Shown here: positions 16,029-26,486 of the stretch, one piece after another | Layout of the letters: every line of letters begins with the position of its first letter | Numbering within the stretch: the stretch's first letter is position 1 | Assembly (NCBI RefSeq): GCF_018904615.1 | Contig: NZ_JADCNH010000025.1 | Coordinates: forward strand, 1 to 64,000 | Length of the DNA: 64,000 bases | Origin: Verticiella alkaliphila | GTDB taxonomy: Bacteria > Pseudomonadota > Gammaproteobacteria > Burkholderiales > Burkholderiaceae_B | Direction of reading: 5' to 3' | Program-made: the position numbers and the translations under genes | Notes under the pieces: model-generated | What the model saw: only the letters and a program-made list of their open reading frames with translations | What the model was told of the DNA's origin: nothing | Database searches by the model: none

Positions 16029-17915
16029 TCACGGCCGGATGTGCTGAAGCGCGGCCGCGTCCTCCATGGTGCTGAGATCGCCCGGATCGCGCCCCTCGCA
16101 CACCGCCTGGATGGCGCGGCGCAGAAGCTTGCCGGAACGCGTCTTGGGCAGCACGGGCACGAGCACCACACGCGCCGGCCGGGCGACGGGGCCGAGATCG
16201 GCCGCCACGCGGGCGAGGATTTCCGCGGTGAGGGCTTCGCCCTGCGTCGCATCCTCCAGGGGCCCAGCCGCGCGCGGCACCACGAAGGCGACCGCGACCT
16301 GGCCCTTGTCGGCATCGGCCACGCCCACCACTGCAGCCTCGGCCACCCCGGGGTGGCCGGTGATGGCTTCCTCGATCTCGCGCGAGCCCAGTCGGTGGCC
16401 CGCCACGTTGAGCACGTCGTCCGTGCGTCCGAGGATCGTGTAGTAGCCGTCGGCATCGCGCGTCGCCCAGTCGAAGGTGCTGTACACCTGGCGGCCCGGG
16501 ATGCTCTGCCAGTAGGTGCTGACGAAGCGCGCGTCGTTGCCCCAGAGGGTCTGCAGGCAGCCTGGGGGCAACGGCCCTTCGATGCCGAGCACGCCCTTGC
16601 GTCCAGGCTCGGTCAGCGGCTCGCCCGTCACGTCATCGAATAGGCCGACGCGATAGCCGTACAGGGGCACGCCCGGGCTGCCCAGCTTGGCGGGCTGGTC
16701 TGGCTGCACGCCGCGTGCCAGCGTGAGGATGGGCCAGCCGGTCTCGGTCTGCCAGTAGTTGTCCGTGACGGGTACGCCCAGACTCTCGGCGACCCAGGCC
16801 GCGGTGGGCTCGTCCAACGGCTCGCCGGCCAGGAATAGCGTGCGCAGGCTGGAGAGGTCCGACGCCTTCAGGTGCGCCAGGTCGTGGCGCTTCAGGATGC
16901 GGATGGCTGTGGGCGAGGTGAACATGACGTTCACACGATGGCGCTCGACCAGGCGCCACCAGACCCCCGCATCGGGCTGGATGGGCAGGCCTTCGTACAT
17001 GACGGTGGCCATGCCCGCCAGCAACGGCCCGTAGAGGATATAGCTATGCCCCACGACCCAGCCGATGTCGGAGGCGCAGAAGAACGTGTCCCCCGGCTTG
17101 CCGGCGAAGACGTGCGCCATGCTCGCGGCCAGTGCCACGGCGTAGCCGCCCGTGTCGCGCTGCACGCCCTTGGGCTTGCCGGTGGTGCCGCTGGTGTAGA
17201 GCACGTAGCCAGGATGGGTGGCAGGCACCCAGGCGCACAGCACCTCGGCCTGAGCGTGGCGCTCGCGCAGGCTCGTGTAATCATGATCGCGCCCGGCCAC
17301 GCGTGCCGCGGGTGCGAGCCCCCGGTCCACGAGCAACACGGCATGGGGCTTGTGCTGCGCCTGCGCCAGCGCACCATCCAGCAGCGGCTTGTAGGGAATC
17401 ACCTTGCCGCCGCGCGAGCCCGCATCGGCGCTCACGACGAGCGTCGGCCGCGCATCGTCGATGCGGCTGGCGAGACTGCCTGACGCGAAGCCGCCGAACA
17501 CCACGCAATGGATCGCACCGATGCGGGCGCACGCCAGCATGGCAAAGGCCGCCTCGGGAATCATCGGTAGATAGATGAGCACCCGATCCCCCAACCCCAC
17601 CCCGAGATCGAAGAAGATCGCCGCCATGCGCTGCACCTCGCGGTCCAGCTCGGCGTAGGTGTAGGTTTTTTCCTCGCCCGTCTCCGACGACACCCAGATC
17701 AGCGCCGGCTGATCTGCGCGCTCGGGCAGATGACGATCCACCGCGTTATGGCAGAGATTGGTCGTGCCATCCGGGAACCAGCGCACGAAGGGCGGCCGGC
17801 TCGCATCGCAGATGCGCGTGGGCGACTTCTGCCAGTCGATCCGGGCGGCCTCCTCGCGCCAGAACGCGTCCGGGTCCTGCAACGAGCGCTGGTAGAAAGC
17901 AGCGTAGTCGGCCAT
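16029..17915 (-). CDS. prpE: Propionyl-CoA synthetase (AMP-forming)
   Basis: A 628-residue acyl-CoA synthetase of the acetyl/propionyl-CoA synthetase group. The N-terminal 'YAAFYQRSLQDPDAFWREEA' is typical of PrpE rather than Acs. The P-loop is 'YTSGTTGKPKGV', and the C-terminal 'PKTRSGKLLRR' holds the catalytic Lys (about K596), which is acetylated in homologues. It activates propionate (and acetate less well) with ATP and CoA. The start at 17915 has GAGGAG upstream. No other prp methylcitrate genes are nearby, apart from a MmgE/PrpD-superfamily gene at 20408 that belongs to a different operon. Confidence 0.92.
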   Translation of the reverse strand: MADYAAFYQRSLQDPDAFWREEAARIDWQKSPTRICDASRPPFVRWFPDGTTNLCHNAVDRHLPERADQPALIWVSSETGEEKTYTYAELDREVQRMAAIFFDLGVGLGDRVLIYLPMIPEAAFAMLACARIGAIHCVVFGGFASGSLASRIDDARPTLVVSADAGSRGGKVIPYKPLLDGALAQAQHKPHAVLLVDRGLAPAARVAGRDHDYTSLRERHAQAEVLCAWVPATHPGYVLYTSGTTGKPKGVQRDTGGYAVALAASMAHVFAGKPGDTFFCASDIGWVVGHSYILYGPLLAGMATVMYEGLPIQPDAGVWWRLVERHRVNVMFTSPTAIRILKRHDLAHLKASDLSSLRTLFLAGEPLDEPTAAWVAESLGVPVTDNYWQTETGWPILTLARGVQPDQPAKLGSPGVPLYGYRVGLFDDVTGEPLTEPGRKGVLGIEGPLPPGCLQTLWGNDARFVSTYWQSIPGRQVYSTFDWATRDADGYYTILGRTDDVLNVAGHRLGSREIEEAITGHPGVAEAAVVGVADADKGQVAVAFVVPRAAGPLEDATQGEALTAEILARVAADLGPVARPARVVLVPVLPKTRSGKLLRRAIQAVCEGRDPGDLSTMEDAAALQHIRP

Positions 17916-18044
17916 GCGCGTCTCCTCGGGTGCGCGGGGCTGCCATCCCGAGGTGAGGCGCGCCGCGGCGATTATCGTGTCAGGCCACGATAGTCCAGCC
18001 CGCCGCGGCTGCAAAGCTAGCCGTTGGTCGCACACCGCTCGCTG

Positions 18045-19513
18045 TCAGAGCGGCGGCAACCTCGCCACGAGCGTGGGCTTGACCACCTTGCCACCGCTGT
18101 TGCGCGGCAGCTCTGGCAGCACGAAGACCTGGCGCGGCACTTTGTAGCGGGCGAGCTCACGCCGGCACACCGCGATAAGCTCGGCTTCGTCCACGGGATG
18201 CTTGACCGTGATGAACGCCGCGACTTCCTCGTTGAACTCGCGCGAGGGCCAACCCACCACCGCCGCATCCGCCACGCCGGGTTGCGCGAGCAGCAAGGCC
18301 TCGATCTCCTGCGGGTAGATGTTCACGCCGCCACGGATGATCATGTCCTTCAGGCGCCCTTTCAGGTGCAGGAAGCCATCGGCATCGAGCAACCCAAGAT
18401 CCCCCGGATAGAACCACCCGTCGCGAAAGGCTTCCTCGCTGGCGGCGGCATCGTTGAAGAAGCCGGGCACCATCCCAGGGCCACGATAGCGGATCCGACC
18501 GACCTCGCCCGCCAGCAACGCCTCGTGGGCATCGTTCACGATCTGCACTTCCACGGCGAAGACGGGCCGCCCCACCGACGCCGGATGACTCGCCTGATCC
18601 GCCGGATGCAGCACGGACACGCCGCCGCCTTCCGTGGAGCTGTAGTACTCGAGAAAGCCCGCGCACAGGCGCTCCCGGATCGCGACACGCTCTTCCGGGG
18701 CGAGCGCCGAGCCGGACGAGATCAGGGTCTGAAGCCCGCGCAGGCCGACGAGTTCGGCATCCGCGCAGGCCAGCAGTCGGCGTATCAGCGTGGGCACGAG
18801 AAAGGTAGCCGTCGCACCGCTCTCGGCGAGCTTGCGGGAAAGTTCTGCAGGCTCGTAGGGGGGTGAGAAGAGCACGACCCGCCCGCCCACGTACAGCGTC
18901 GACAGGCAGAAGGCGCGCCCGCCCCCGAAGTACAGCGGCGTCGCATTGAGATAGACGGTCTGCGCCTCGAAGCCCAATTCCGTCCAGTGCGTGATGAAGC
19001 GCTGCAGCATGCCGGCGTGCGACAGCATCGGGCCCTTGGGCCGACCGGTGGTGCCGGAAGACAGTGACATGACCAGGCCCCGGTCACCATCGCGCCCGGC
19101 GCCATCGGCGCAGTGTGCGCGAGCGCGGCATGCCAGGCGTCGTCCACCGGCACGCAGGCGGCACCCTCAAACGCGCCGCCCGCTTCCACCAGCACGACGC
19201 GCGCACCGAAGTGCGCGGCCACACGCTGCTTCTCGGCATCCAGCCAACGGCAATCGAGCGGCAGCACGACCGCCCCGAGCCGCGCCACGGCGTAGAGCAT
19301 CACGACGTGCTCGATGGTGTCGCGCAGCGCCACACCCACCACGTCGCCCGGCGCATAGCCCAGGCTGGCGAGATGCCCGGCGCGGCGACCCACGGCATCC
19401 TCCAGCTGGGCATAGGTGAGCGATGTGTCGCCCTGCTCGATGGCGGTCTGCTGCCCGCGCATGCGGGCATGCACGGCGAGCATGTCCGCAAGGTTGGGCA
19501 CCCGGGCCGTCAT
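18045..19513 (-). pseudogene. AMP-dependent acyl-CoA synthetase/ligase, split by a frameshift
   Basis: The N-terminal part (start 19513, 'VPNLADMLAVHARMRGQQTA') and the C-terminal part (18045 to about 19080, 'MSLSSGTTGRPKGPMLSH...IIRGGVNIYPQEIEALL...NSGGKVVKP') are in different frames but together make one complete ligase of about 490 residues. One missing base in a run of four C (19078-19081, plus strand) would restore continuity as ...TG-GLVMSLSSGTTG. All catalytic motifs survive: the P-loop, YYSSTEGG, YPGD and the terminal Lys region. The gene is therefore probably intact in the organism and the break a sequencing error, though a recent mutation is possible. The start overlaps the amidohydrolase stop by 4 bases. 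Confidence 0.8.
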
Positions 19514-20391
19514 GCGCCCTCCCCGCCATCCAGGCCATAGATGCGCAGCACGTTGTCACGCAGGATCTTGCGACGCGCCTCGGGTCGCAGGCCGAGATCC
19601 TCGATCTCCTGGCGCGTGCGCTCGAAGCCCAGTACTGGGAAGTCCGTGCCGAAGATCACCTTGTCCTGGCCGAAGGTGTTGATGTAGTGCTTGAACGACT
19701 CCGGCCAGTACTTGGGGCTGTGGGCATCCGTGCCGATGTAAACGTTCGGGTGCTTCCACGCCATGGCGATCATCTCTTCCGTCCAGGGAATGCCGACGTG
19801 GATGCCGATGAGCTTGAGCTCGGGAAAATCGCACGCCACGGCATCCAGCGTGATCGGGCGGCCGACGCTGCGCAGACGATGGTTCGGGTCGTACAGCATC
19901 GATTGACCGACCTGCAGCTGCACGGGCACGTCGAGCTCGACGCACTTGGCGTAGAAGGGATACCACTTGGCGTGATCCGGGGCGAGCTCGAACCAGTGCG
20001 GGTAGAAGTGCGCCCCGATGAAGCCGTACTCGCGCACGCCCTTCTCGAGTTGACGCACGCCCGCCATGCCTTCGGTGGGGTCCAGGCCGGCCAGGCCGTA
20101 GAAGCGATCCGGATACTTGTTGACGGCTTCAGCCACCATCTCGTAGGGCACGTGGTACGAGGACTTATGCAGGATGGGCCCGACCTTGGCGGCGATGAGG
20201 AAGGATTTCTCGATGCCGGCAGCATCCATGCGGCGCAGCATTTCCTCGTGCGTGATGCCACGCAGCGTGTCGTCCTTGACCTTCATCTTGCCGCCGAAGA
20301 AGGCGTCGCGATTGGGCCGGATCTTCAAGGCTTCCGGGGTCCAGATGTTGACCACCGCGTCGATGGCGGCGATGTCGTGGGTGTGTGTCAT
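19510..20391 (-). CDS. Amidohydrolase-family (ACMSD-like) protein lacking the HxH motif
   Basis: A 293-residue TIM-barrel amidohydrolase of the ACMSD/4-oxalomesaconate-hydratase-like group ('GLAGLDPTEGM', 'GAHFYPHWF', 'GIHVGIPW', 'IFGTDFPVLGFERTRQEI'). The N-terminal metal motif, normally D-x-H-x-H, reads D11-A-V13-V-N15, so both His are missing, whereas the later His and Asp are present. The start at 20391 gives a normal N-terminus. It sits between the ligase and the MmgE/PrpD gene and is probably co-transcribed with both. Reaction unknown; decarboxylation or hydrolysis in this family usually needs the metal. Confidence 0.85.
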   Translation of the reverse strand: MTHTHDIAAIDAVVNIWTPEALKIRPNRDAFFGGKMKVKDDTLRGITHEEMLRRMDAAGIEKSFLIAAKVGPILHKSSYHVPYEMVAEAVNKYPDRFYGLAGLDPTEGMAGVRQLEKGVREYGFIGAHFYPHWFELAPDHAKWYPFYAKCVELDVPVQLQVGQSMLYDPNHRLRSVGRPITLDAVACDFPELKLIGIHVGIPWTEEMIAMAWKHPNVYIGTDAHSPKYWPESFKHYINTFGQDKVIFGTDFPVLGFERTRQEIEDLGLRPEARRKILRDNVLRIYGLDGGEGA

Positions 20392-20407
20392 GCAGTCTCC
20401 AGACAAG

Positions 20408-21793
20408 TCAGGGGGCCGGCGGCGTGCCGGCGAAGATGGCGTCGAGCAGGCCTTCGGCGGCCGAGAGCGGCAGGCGCAGGCCCGCCAGGCGGAGAAACTT
20501 CGCGCGCATGCCGGCCTCGTCCAACAGTGGCGTGGTCGAGCCCAGCGGCGAGTACTGGCCCGGGGTGCCGGGCTCGGCATAGGCCAGCACGCAACGGCCT
20601 TCGCGCTGCTTGCCGTCGGCCAGTGTCACGACGACCCGAGCACCGAAGCTGCGCGGATAGGCGGCCTCGAAAGCGGGATCGACCTGCAGATGCATGCCGG
20701 CGCCGAGCGCCTGCACACGCGCGGCCCTTGCCGCGTCGGTGCACGCGAGATTGACCATGTCGTACTGACCATGAACCAGTGCGCTCGCCACCGTCCACGG
20801 CAGGCTCATGAGCCGGTCGTAGAGTTCGCATTCGGGCCGTGGTGCGCCACCGAAACGGGTGGCAACCGCATAGGTGTGGACGTCGACCTGGCGGATGGCA
20901 GCCGCCTCCAGCGCGCCGCCGCCCAACAGGTCCAGCACGGCCTCGATCGCGGGATGGGCATGGCGGCAGGCAGGTAGCGGCTTGAAGGCCACCTGATCCA
21001 GCGTCGCCAAATCCCAATGCGCGGGATCGAGGCGGCCGGGGTCGCCCGCCAGCACCGCCAGCATGCCGGGGTCGGCTCCGCCTTCCAGCACCTGGTCTCC
21101 CGCTGACAACCCGGCGCGTGCCAGGGTGATGGATTCCAGCGCGCAGCGCGCGGCCAAGCCACCATGTAGCGGCACCGCCGATCCGTGCTCCGTGAGGCCG
21201 CGCAATGCGGCGAGCGGCAGGCTGAAGGCCGCGATGCCAAGGGCAGCCGCCAGCGTCACCTCGTCCAGTCCGAGCAGGCGCCCCACTGCCGCCGTGGCGC
21301 CGATGGCGCCGGTGGACGACGTGGGCGCCGTGCCCGCCAGCGTCTGCGCCGGGTGCGAGGCCGCAGCCAGGCGATTGGCGACCTCGTAGCCGACAGCGAT
21401 CGCGGCGACGCACTCGTCGAGCGGCCGGCCATCGGCAGCAGCCCACACGGCCGGGATCACCGCCGTGCAGGGATGATTGCCGCCACCGCTGAAGCCGTCG
21501 TGCCATTGCAGCAAGGCGCCCAGCGTGCCCATCGCCACGGCGGCAGATGACGCGTCGAGGCCGTGGGCATGACCGGGGATGCGCACGTTGCCAGGGCGGG
21601 TCAGCACGAAGGCGCTCGCCGCTTCGGGCAGCGTGCTGCCCGCCAGCGTGCAGCCGAGGTAGTCCGCGAAACACCACGCGAGGCGGCGCTGCCGCGCGGC
21701 GGGCATGGCGGCCAGATCAGCCTGCCGGGCGAACGCCGCGATCTGCCGCGCCAGGGTGGGGGTGGGTGTCGCACCCACAGCCTGCCCGCTCAC
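20408..21793 (-). CDS. MmgE/PrpD family protein
   Basis: A 461-residue protein of the MmgE/PrpD superfamily, which includes 2-methylcitrate dehydratase, cis-aconitate decarboxylase and iminodisuccinate epimerase. Family landmarks are 'CFADYLGCTLAG', 'LGALLQWHDGF', 'HPCTAVIPAVWAAA', 'VGYEVANRLA', 'HPAQTLAGTAPTSSTGAIGATAA' and 'FKPLPACRHAHPAIEA'. The gene context (Bug receptor, amidohydrolase, ligase, acyl-CoA dehydrogenase) argues for a catabolic dehydratase or decarboxylase on an unknown polycarboxylate rather than the methylcitrate cycle. It overlaps the Bug gene by 4 bases. Confidence 0.9.
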   Translation of the reverse strand: MSGQAVGATPTPTLARQIAAFARQADLAAMPAARQRRLAWCFADYLGCTLAGSTLPEAASAFVLTRPGNVRIPGHAHGLDASSAAVAMGTLGALLQWHDGFSGGGNHPCTAVIPAVWAAADGRPLDECVAAIAVGYEVANRLAAASHPAQTLAGTAPTSSTGAIGATAAVGRLLGLDEVTLAAALGIAAFSLPLAALRGLTEHGSAVPLHGGLAARCALESITLARAGLSAGDQVLEGGADPGMLAVLAGDPGRLDPAHWDLATLDQVAFKPLPACRHAHPAIEAVLDLLGGGALEAAAIRQVDVHTYAVATRFGGAPRPECELYDRLMSLPWTVASALVHGQYDMVNLACTDAARAARVQALGAGMHLQVDPAFEAAYPRSFGARVVVTLADGKQREGRCVLAYAEPGTPGQYSPLGSTTPLLDEAGMRAKFLRLAGLRLPLSAAEGLLDAIFAGTPPAP

Positions 21794-22773
21794 TGGCCCA
21801 GGCCCGCCGAGTCGATCACGGCTTTCCAGCGCTTGAGTTCGCTTGCGATCTTCTCGGTGTACTGCGCAGGCGTCGTGCCCTCGGGCTCCAGACCGTTGTC
21901 GCGATAGATCTTGGCGAGCTGCGGATCCTTCAGCACGGCGATGGCTTCGGTCGCCAGGCGATCGATGATGGGCTGTGGCGTGCCGGCCGGCGCCATGAGC
22001 CCGTACCAGGAATCCACGTTGAAGCCTGGGATCACCTCATTGACGGCCGGCACGTCCGGAAAGAGCGACGAGCGGTTCTCCGTGCTGACGGCCAACGCAC
22101 GCATCTGGCCCGAGTGCACGAGCTGCGTCACGCCCGCGACGCCCACGAACGCCATGGCCAGATGGCCGCCGAGGATGTCCGTATTGATCTGCGACGACCC
22201 CTTGTACGGCACGTGCACGATGTCGATGCCGGTGGCCGAGGCCAGCATGTGCCCCGCCAGGTGGCTCGTGCTGCCCGGACCGACCGAGCCATACGTGAGC
22301 TTGCCCGGATTGGCGCGGGCGTATTCGATCAACTCGGGCAAGGTCTTGGCCGGCAGGTCTGGCCGCGTCACGAGCACGATGGTGCCGGACACGAGCTGGG
22401 TGATCGGCACGAAATCCTTGACGGGATCATACGGGGGCGGCGGCGTCATCGCCGGGGCGATGGCGTTCGGGCCGACGTGCGAGAGAAAGATCGTGTAGCC
22501 ATCGGGTGCTGCGCGGGCCACGGCGGCCGCACCGATGGTGCCGTTCGCGCCGGCGCGGTTCTCCACCACCACGGGCTGACCGAGGCGCTCACCGAGCTTG
22601 TCCGCGAGCGGGCGTGCGAGCAGATCGGTCGGGCCACCCGGCGACCAGGGGTTGATGAGACGGATGGGCTTGGTCGGGTACTCGGCAGCCTGCGCCGGCG
22701 ATGCGGTGATGACGGCGACGGCACACGTGGTGCCGATCAGGCGGGCCAGCGAAGGAAGGAACGGGCAGATCAT
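21790..22773 (-). CDS. Bug-family TTT periplasmic solute receptor
   Basis: A 327-residue Bug receptor with a signal peptide (MICPFLPSLARLIG..., cleavage near AQA|AEY), then 'YPTKPIRLINPWSPGGPTDLLARPLA', 'VENRAGANGTIGAAAVARAAPDGYT' and 'YDPVKDFVPITQLV'. I use the ATG at 22773, which follows a GGAG; an ATG at 22806 lengthens the N-region only. It probably captures the substrate of this operon. No TctAB transporter genes are in the window, so it may use distant ones or act in sensing. Confidence 0.93.
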   Translation of the reverse strand: MICPFLPSLARLIGTTCAVAVITASPAQAAEYPTKPIRLINPWSPGGPTDLLARPLADKLGERLGQPVVVENRAGANGTIGAAAVARAAPDGYTIFLSHVGPNAIAPAMTPPPPYDPVKDFVPITQLVSGTIVLVTRPDLPAKTLPELIEYARANPGKLTYGSVGPGSTSHLAGHMLASATGIDIVHVPYKGSSQINTDILGGHLAMAFVGVAGVTQLVHSGQMRALAVSTENRSSLFPDVPAVNEVIPGFNVDSWYGLMAPAGTPQPIIDRLATEAIAVLKDPQLAKIYRDNGLEPEGTTPAQYTEKIASELKRWKAVIDSAGLGQ

Positions 22774-22902
22774 GGGCAACTCCGGTGAACGATGGGACAC
22801 GTCCATGGCGCGCGGCCCGCAGGCCATCGACACGCACGAGACGCGGGGGTCTCCTCTACCGATGGACCAGATGCCACCGCCAGGCGGCATCCGGCGACTT
22901 GC

Positions 22903-24054
22903 TCAGGGCAGCCCGTCGCGCAACACGTGACGCGCGATCAAGAGCCGCTGGACTTCAGACGAACCTTCGCCGACGCGGTAATGCCGCACGTCGCGGTACA
23001 TGCGCTCGACGGGCGAGCCGCGCACGAGACCGGCACCGCCCAGGATCTGCACCGCACGATCGGCCACGCGGCCCACCATCTCCGAGCAGTACAGCTTGAC
23101 CATGCTCGCGGACGGCCCCAGATCCTCGCCGTTGTCTGCGCGGCGCAGCGTGTCGTAAGCCATGGCCCGGGCGGCGAAGAGCTCGGTTGTCGAATCGGCG
23201 AGCATCCATTGGATGGCCTGGCGATCCGCGAGCGGGCGGCCGAAGGTGTGACGCTGACGCGCCCAGTCCGCCGCGATCTCGATGAGCCGGTGCGCCGCGC
23301 CGATGCACGAGGCCGACACGCTCATGCGTCCATTGGTGAGCGAGCCCATGGCGATCGCGAAGCCCTGCCCCACGTCGCCCAACACCGCGTCGTCGCCGAC
23401 CACGCAATCCTCGAAGCGCAGTTCGGCCAACTCCACCGCGTCCGAGCCGATGGTGCGGTCCACGCGCGACACCACCATGCCGGGCGTGCCCTGCGGCACG
23501 AGAAACGCCGTGATGCCGCCACGCGCGCCCAGGGCCGGGTCGGTGACTGCGATGACCATGATGACGGCGGCCCGATGCGCGCCACTGATGTAGTGCTTGG
23601 TGCCGGACAGCACCCAGCCGCCATCACCCCGGCGCGCCCGGGTGCGGATCGCAGCGGCGTCCGAGCCGGCGTCCGGCTCGGTCAGGCCAAAGGATGCGGT
23701 GGCCGACCCATCGCATAGCCCTGGTAGCCAACGCTGCTGCTGCGCCGGCGTGCCGTGGCGGGCGATGGCGATGGGCGTGAGGCCGCTGGTCGCGTCGAGC
23801 ACGAGCGTGAAGACGCGGTGGATGCGGCTGAACTCTTCGTTGGCCAGGCAATAGGTGGACAGATCCGTCTCGGCGCCGCCGAATGCGCTGGGCAGCCGCA
23901 TGCCCAGATACCCCTGCTCGGCCAGCCACCCGCGCCACGCTGGCGGCGTCTCGCCAGCATCCAGTGCCTGAGCCACGGGCTCAAGGCGCTCCTGCGCGAA
24001 GCGCCGCATGGCCTGACGCACCTCCGCCAGATCGGGACGAATCTCTTGGGACAT
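22903..24054 (-). CDS. Acyl-CoA dehydrogenase
   Basis: A 383-residue flavoprotein of the acyl-CoA dehydrogenase family: N-terminal helices, a middle domain 'ASFGLTEPDAGSDAAAIRTRA' that binds FAD, and a C-terminal 'YRVGEGSSEVQRLLIARHVL' in which the E of 'GEGSSE' occupies the catalytic-base position. It introduces a 2,3-double bond in an acyl-CoA. The ATG at 24054 has AAGGAG upstream. It is the first gene of the operon ending at 18045 and shares a 134-bp divergent promoter region with the IclR gene. Confidence 0.93.
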   Translation of the reverse strand: MSQEIRPDLAEVRQAMRRFAQERLEPVAQALDAGETPPAWRGWLAEQGYLGMRLPSAFGGAETDLSTYCLANEEFSRIHRVFTLVLDATSGLTPIAIARHGTPAQQQRWLPGLCDGSATASFGLTEPDAGSDAAAIRTRARRGDGGWVLSGTKHYISGAHRAAVIMVIAVTDPALGARGGITAFLVPQGTPGMVVSRVDRTIGSDAVELAELRFEDCVVGDDAVLGDVGQGFAIAMGSLTNGRMSVSASCIGAAHRLIEIAADWARQRHTFGRPLADRQAIQWMLADSTTELFAARAMAYDTLRRADNGEDLGPSASMVKLYCSEMVGRVADRAVQILGGAGLVRGSPVERMYRDVRHYRVGEGSSEVQRLLIARHVLRDGLP

Positions 24055-24090
24055 GCACGTCTCCTTGCCGCTACCGGCCAAGACCGCTAT

Positions 24091-24128
24091 AATTCACTAT
24101 GCGAATAATCAATTCACTCAATGAATAA
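24091..24128. promoter_or_regulatory. Tandem operator, probably for the IclR regulator
   Basis: Two copies of one 18-bp pattern, AATTCACTATGCGAATAA (24091-24108) and AATTCACTCAATGAATAA (24111-24128), lie exactly 20 bp apart. Each contains a dyad, ATTC-N7-GAAT; in the second it extends to ATTCA-N5-TGAAT. A TATAAT hexamer on the plus strand (24088-24093) overlaps the first copy. The placement between the acyl-CoA dehydrogenase operon and iclR, and the two-turn spacing, suit cooperative binding of an IclR dimer of dimers. Confidence 0.65.
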
Positions 24129-24188
24129 AATGCTACGGACACGTGTTTGTCATGTCAATAGGTCAAACACCGGAGGCGTCTCATCCCG

Positions 24189-24983
24189 ATGAAAGAAGAC
24201 CGACTCTTCGTGACAGCGCTCGCTCGCGGCCTCGAGCTGCTGCGCTGCTTCACACCCGACCGCCCCGAGCTGGGGACGACGGAACTTGCCCGCCTGACCG
24301 GCCTGCCGCAGCCCACGGTCTGGCGGCTCTGCCATACCTTGCAGCAGCTGGGCTACCTGATACCCACGCGCGCGGGAGACCGGCTGCGCGCGGGCCCGGG
24401 CGTGCTCACGCTGGGCTCGGCGGCGGTCACCCACGGGGGCGTGGCCGAGTCTGCCTATCCGTTCATGAAGGCCATTGCCATGGAGTTCGATGCGTCGATC
24501 TCGCTGGCTGAGCGGCACCGCACGGAGATGGTCATCGTCCAGCGCGCCGAAGCTGCCAGCATCCGGCGGCTCATCCTGTACATCGGGTCCGCGGTGCCGC
24601 TCACGAGCACGTCGCTCGGGGGCGCCTATCTCGCGGCCGCGCCCGCGGCTGTACGCGCCGAGCTCACGGCCGAACTGCAGGCAGCCGAAGGGGCGGACCC
24701 CCAAGCCGTGGCCCGGGACATCGCCGAGGCCGTCGCCCAGTACGAGCAGCATGGCCACGTCCTGAACCTGGGTCGCACGCATCCCGACATCAACGCGGTA
24801 GCGGTGCCGATCGTCTCACGCGATGGCCGGCGCATCATGGCGCTCACCTGCGGCGCCAACCGCGCCCATACACCACCCGAGAAGCTCGCGGGCCCCATGG
24901 CGCAAGCCCTGCATGGCCTGGCGGCGCGCATCGCGCCGATGCTCGATGGTGACCCGATGGGACTGCGCGAGCGCCTGGACTAA
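24189..24983 (+). CDS. IclR family transcriptional regulator
   Basis: A 264-residue IclR protein: an N-terminal winged helix (residues about 5-65, 'LARGLELLRCFTPDRPELGTTELARLTGLPQPTVWRL') and a C-terminal GAF-like effector domain ('VPLTSTSLGGAYLAA', 'RTHPDINAVAVPI'). GGAGG lies about 13 bases before the ATG, a rather long spacing. It is divergent from the acyl-CoA dehydrogenase/Bug/MmgE/amidohydrolase/ligase operon and is its likely regulator, acting at the tandem repeats 24091-24128. Confidence 0.92.
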   Translation: MKEDRLFVTALARGLELLRCFTPDRPELGTTELARLTGLPQPTVWRLCHTLQQLGYLIPTRAGDRLRAGPGVLTLGSAAVTHGGVAESAYPFMKAIAMEFDASISLAERHRTEMVIVQRAEAASIRRLILYIGSAVPLTSTSLGGAYLAAAPAAVRAELTAELQAAEGADPQAVARDIAEAVAQYEQHGHVLNLGRTHPDINAVAVPIVSRDGRRIMALTCGANRAHTPPEKLAGPMAQALHGLAARIAPMLDGDPMGLRERLD

Positions 24984-24996
24984 CACTCAAAGAAAA

Positions 24997-25045
24997 CGCC
25001 CGCCAAGCGTGCGCGTGGCGGGCGAAACCGGGGCTTTCGCCCCGG
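24997..25045. terminator. Double hairpin terminator between iclR and aceA
   Basis: Hairpin one: CGCCCGCCA (24997-25005) with TGGCGGGCG (25016-25024), preceded by AAAGAAAA so that the minus-strand transcript ends in TTTTCTTT. Hairpin two: CCGGGGC (25028-25034) with GCCCCGG (25039-25045). They serve the convergent iclR and aceA transcripts. Confidence 0.75.
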
Positions 25046-25059
25046 CGACTGGCTTGGCC

Positions 25060-26367
<1,308 letters not shown>

Positions 26368-26486
26368 GGCATGACTCCTTCGATAAGAGAGAAAACCGGT
26401 GGTGCCTGCTCCTCGGCATGAGGGGCGATGTCGTGGCGCCATGGAAAACAGTCTACGGAGATGTCGCACGGCATTCAAGGCTTATA

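Noticed and set aside
16029-21793. A methylcitrate-cycle cluster from prpE and the MmgE/PrpD gene
   Set aside because: No prpB or prpC is present, and the MmgE/PrpD gene is embedded in a different, IclR-linked operon with a Bug receptor and amidohydrolase.
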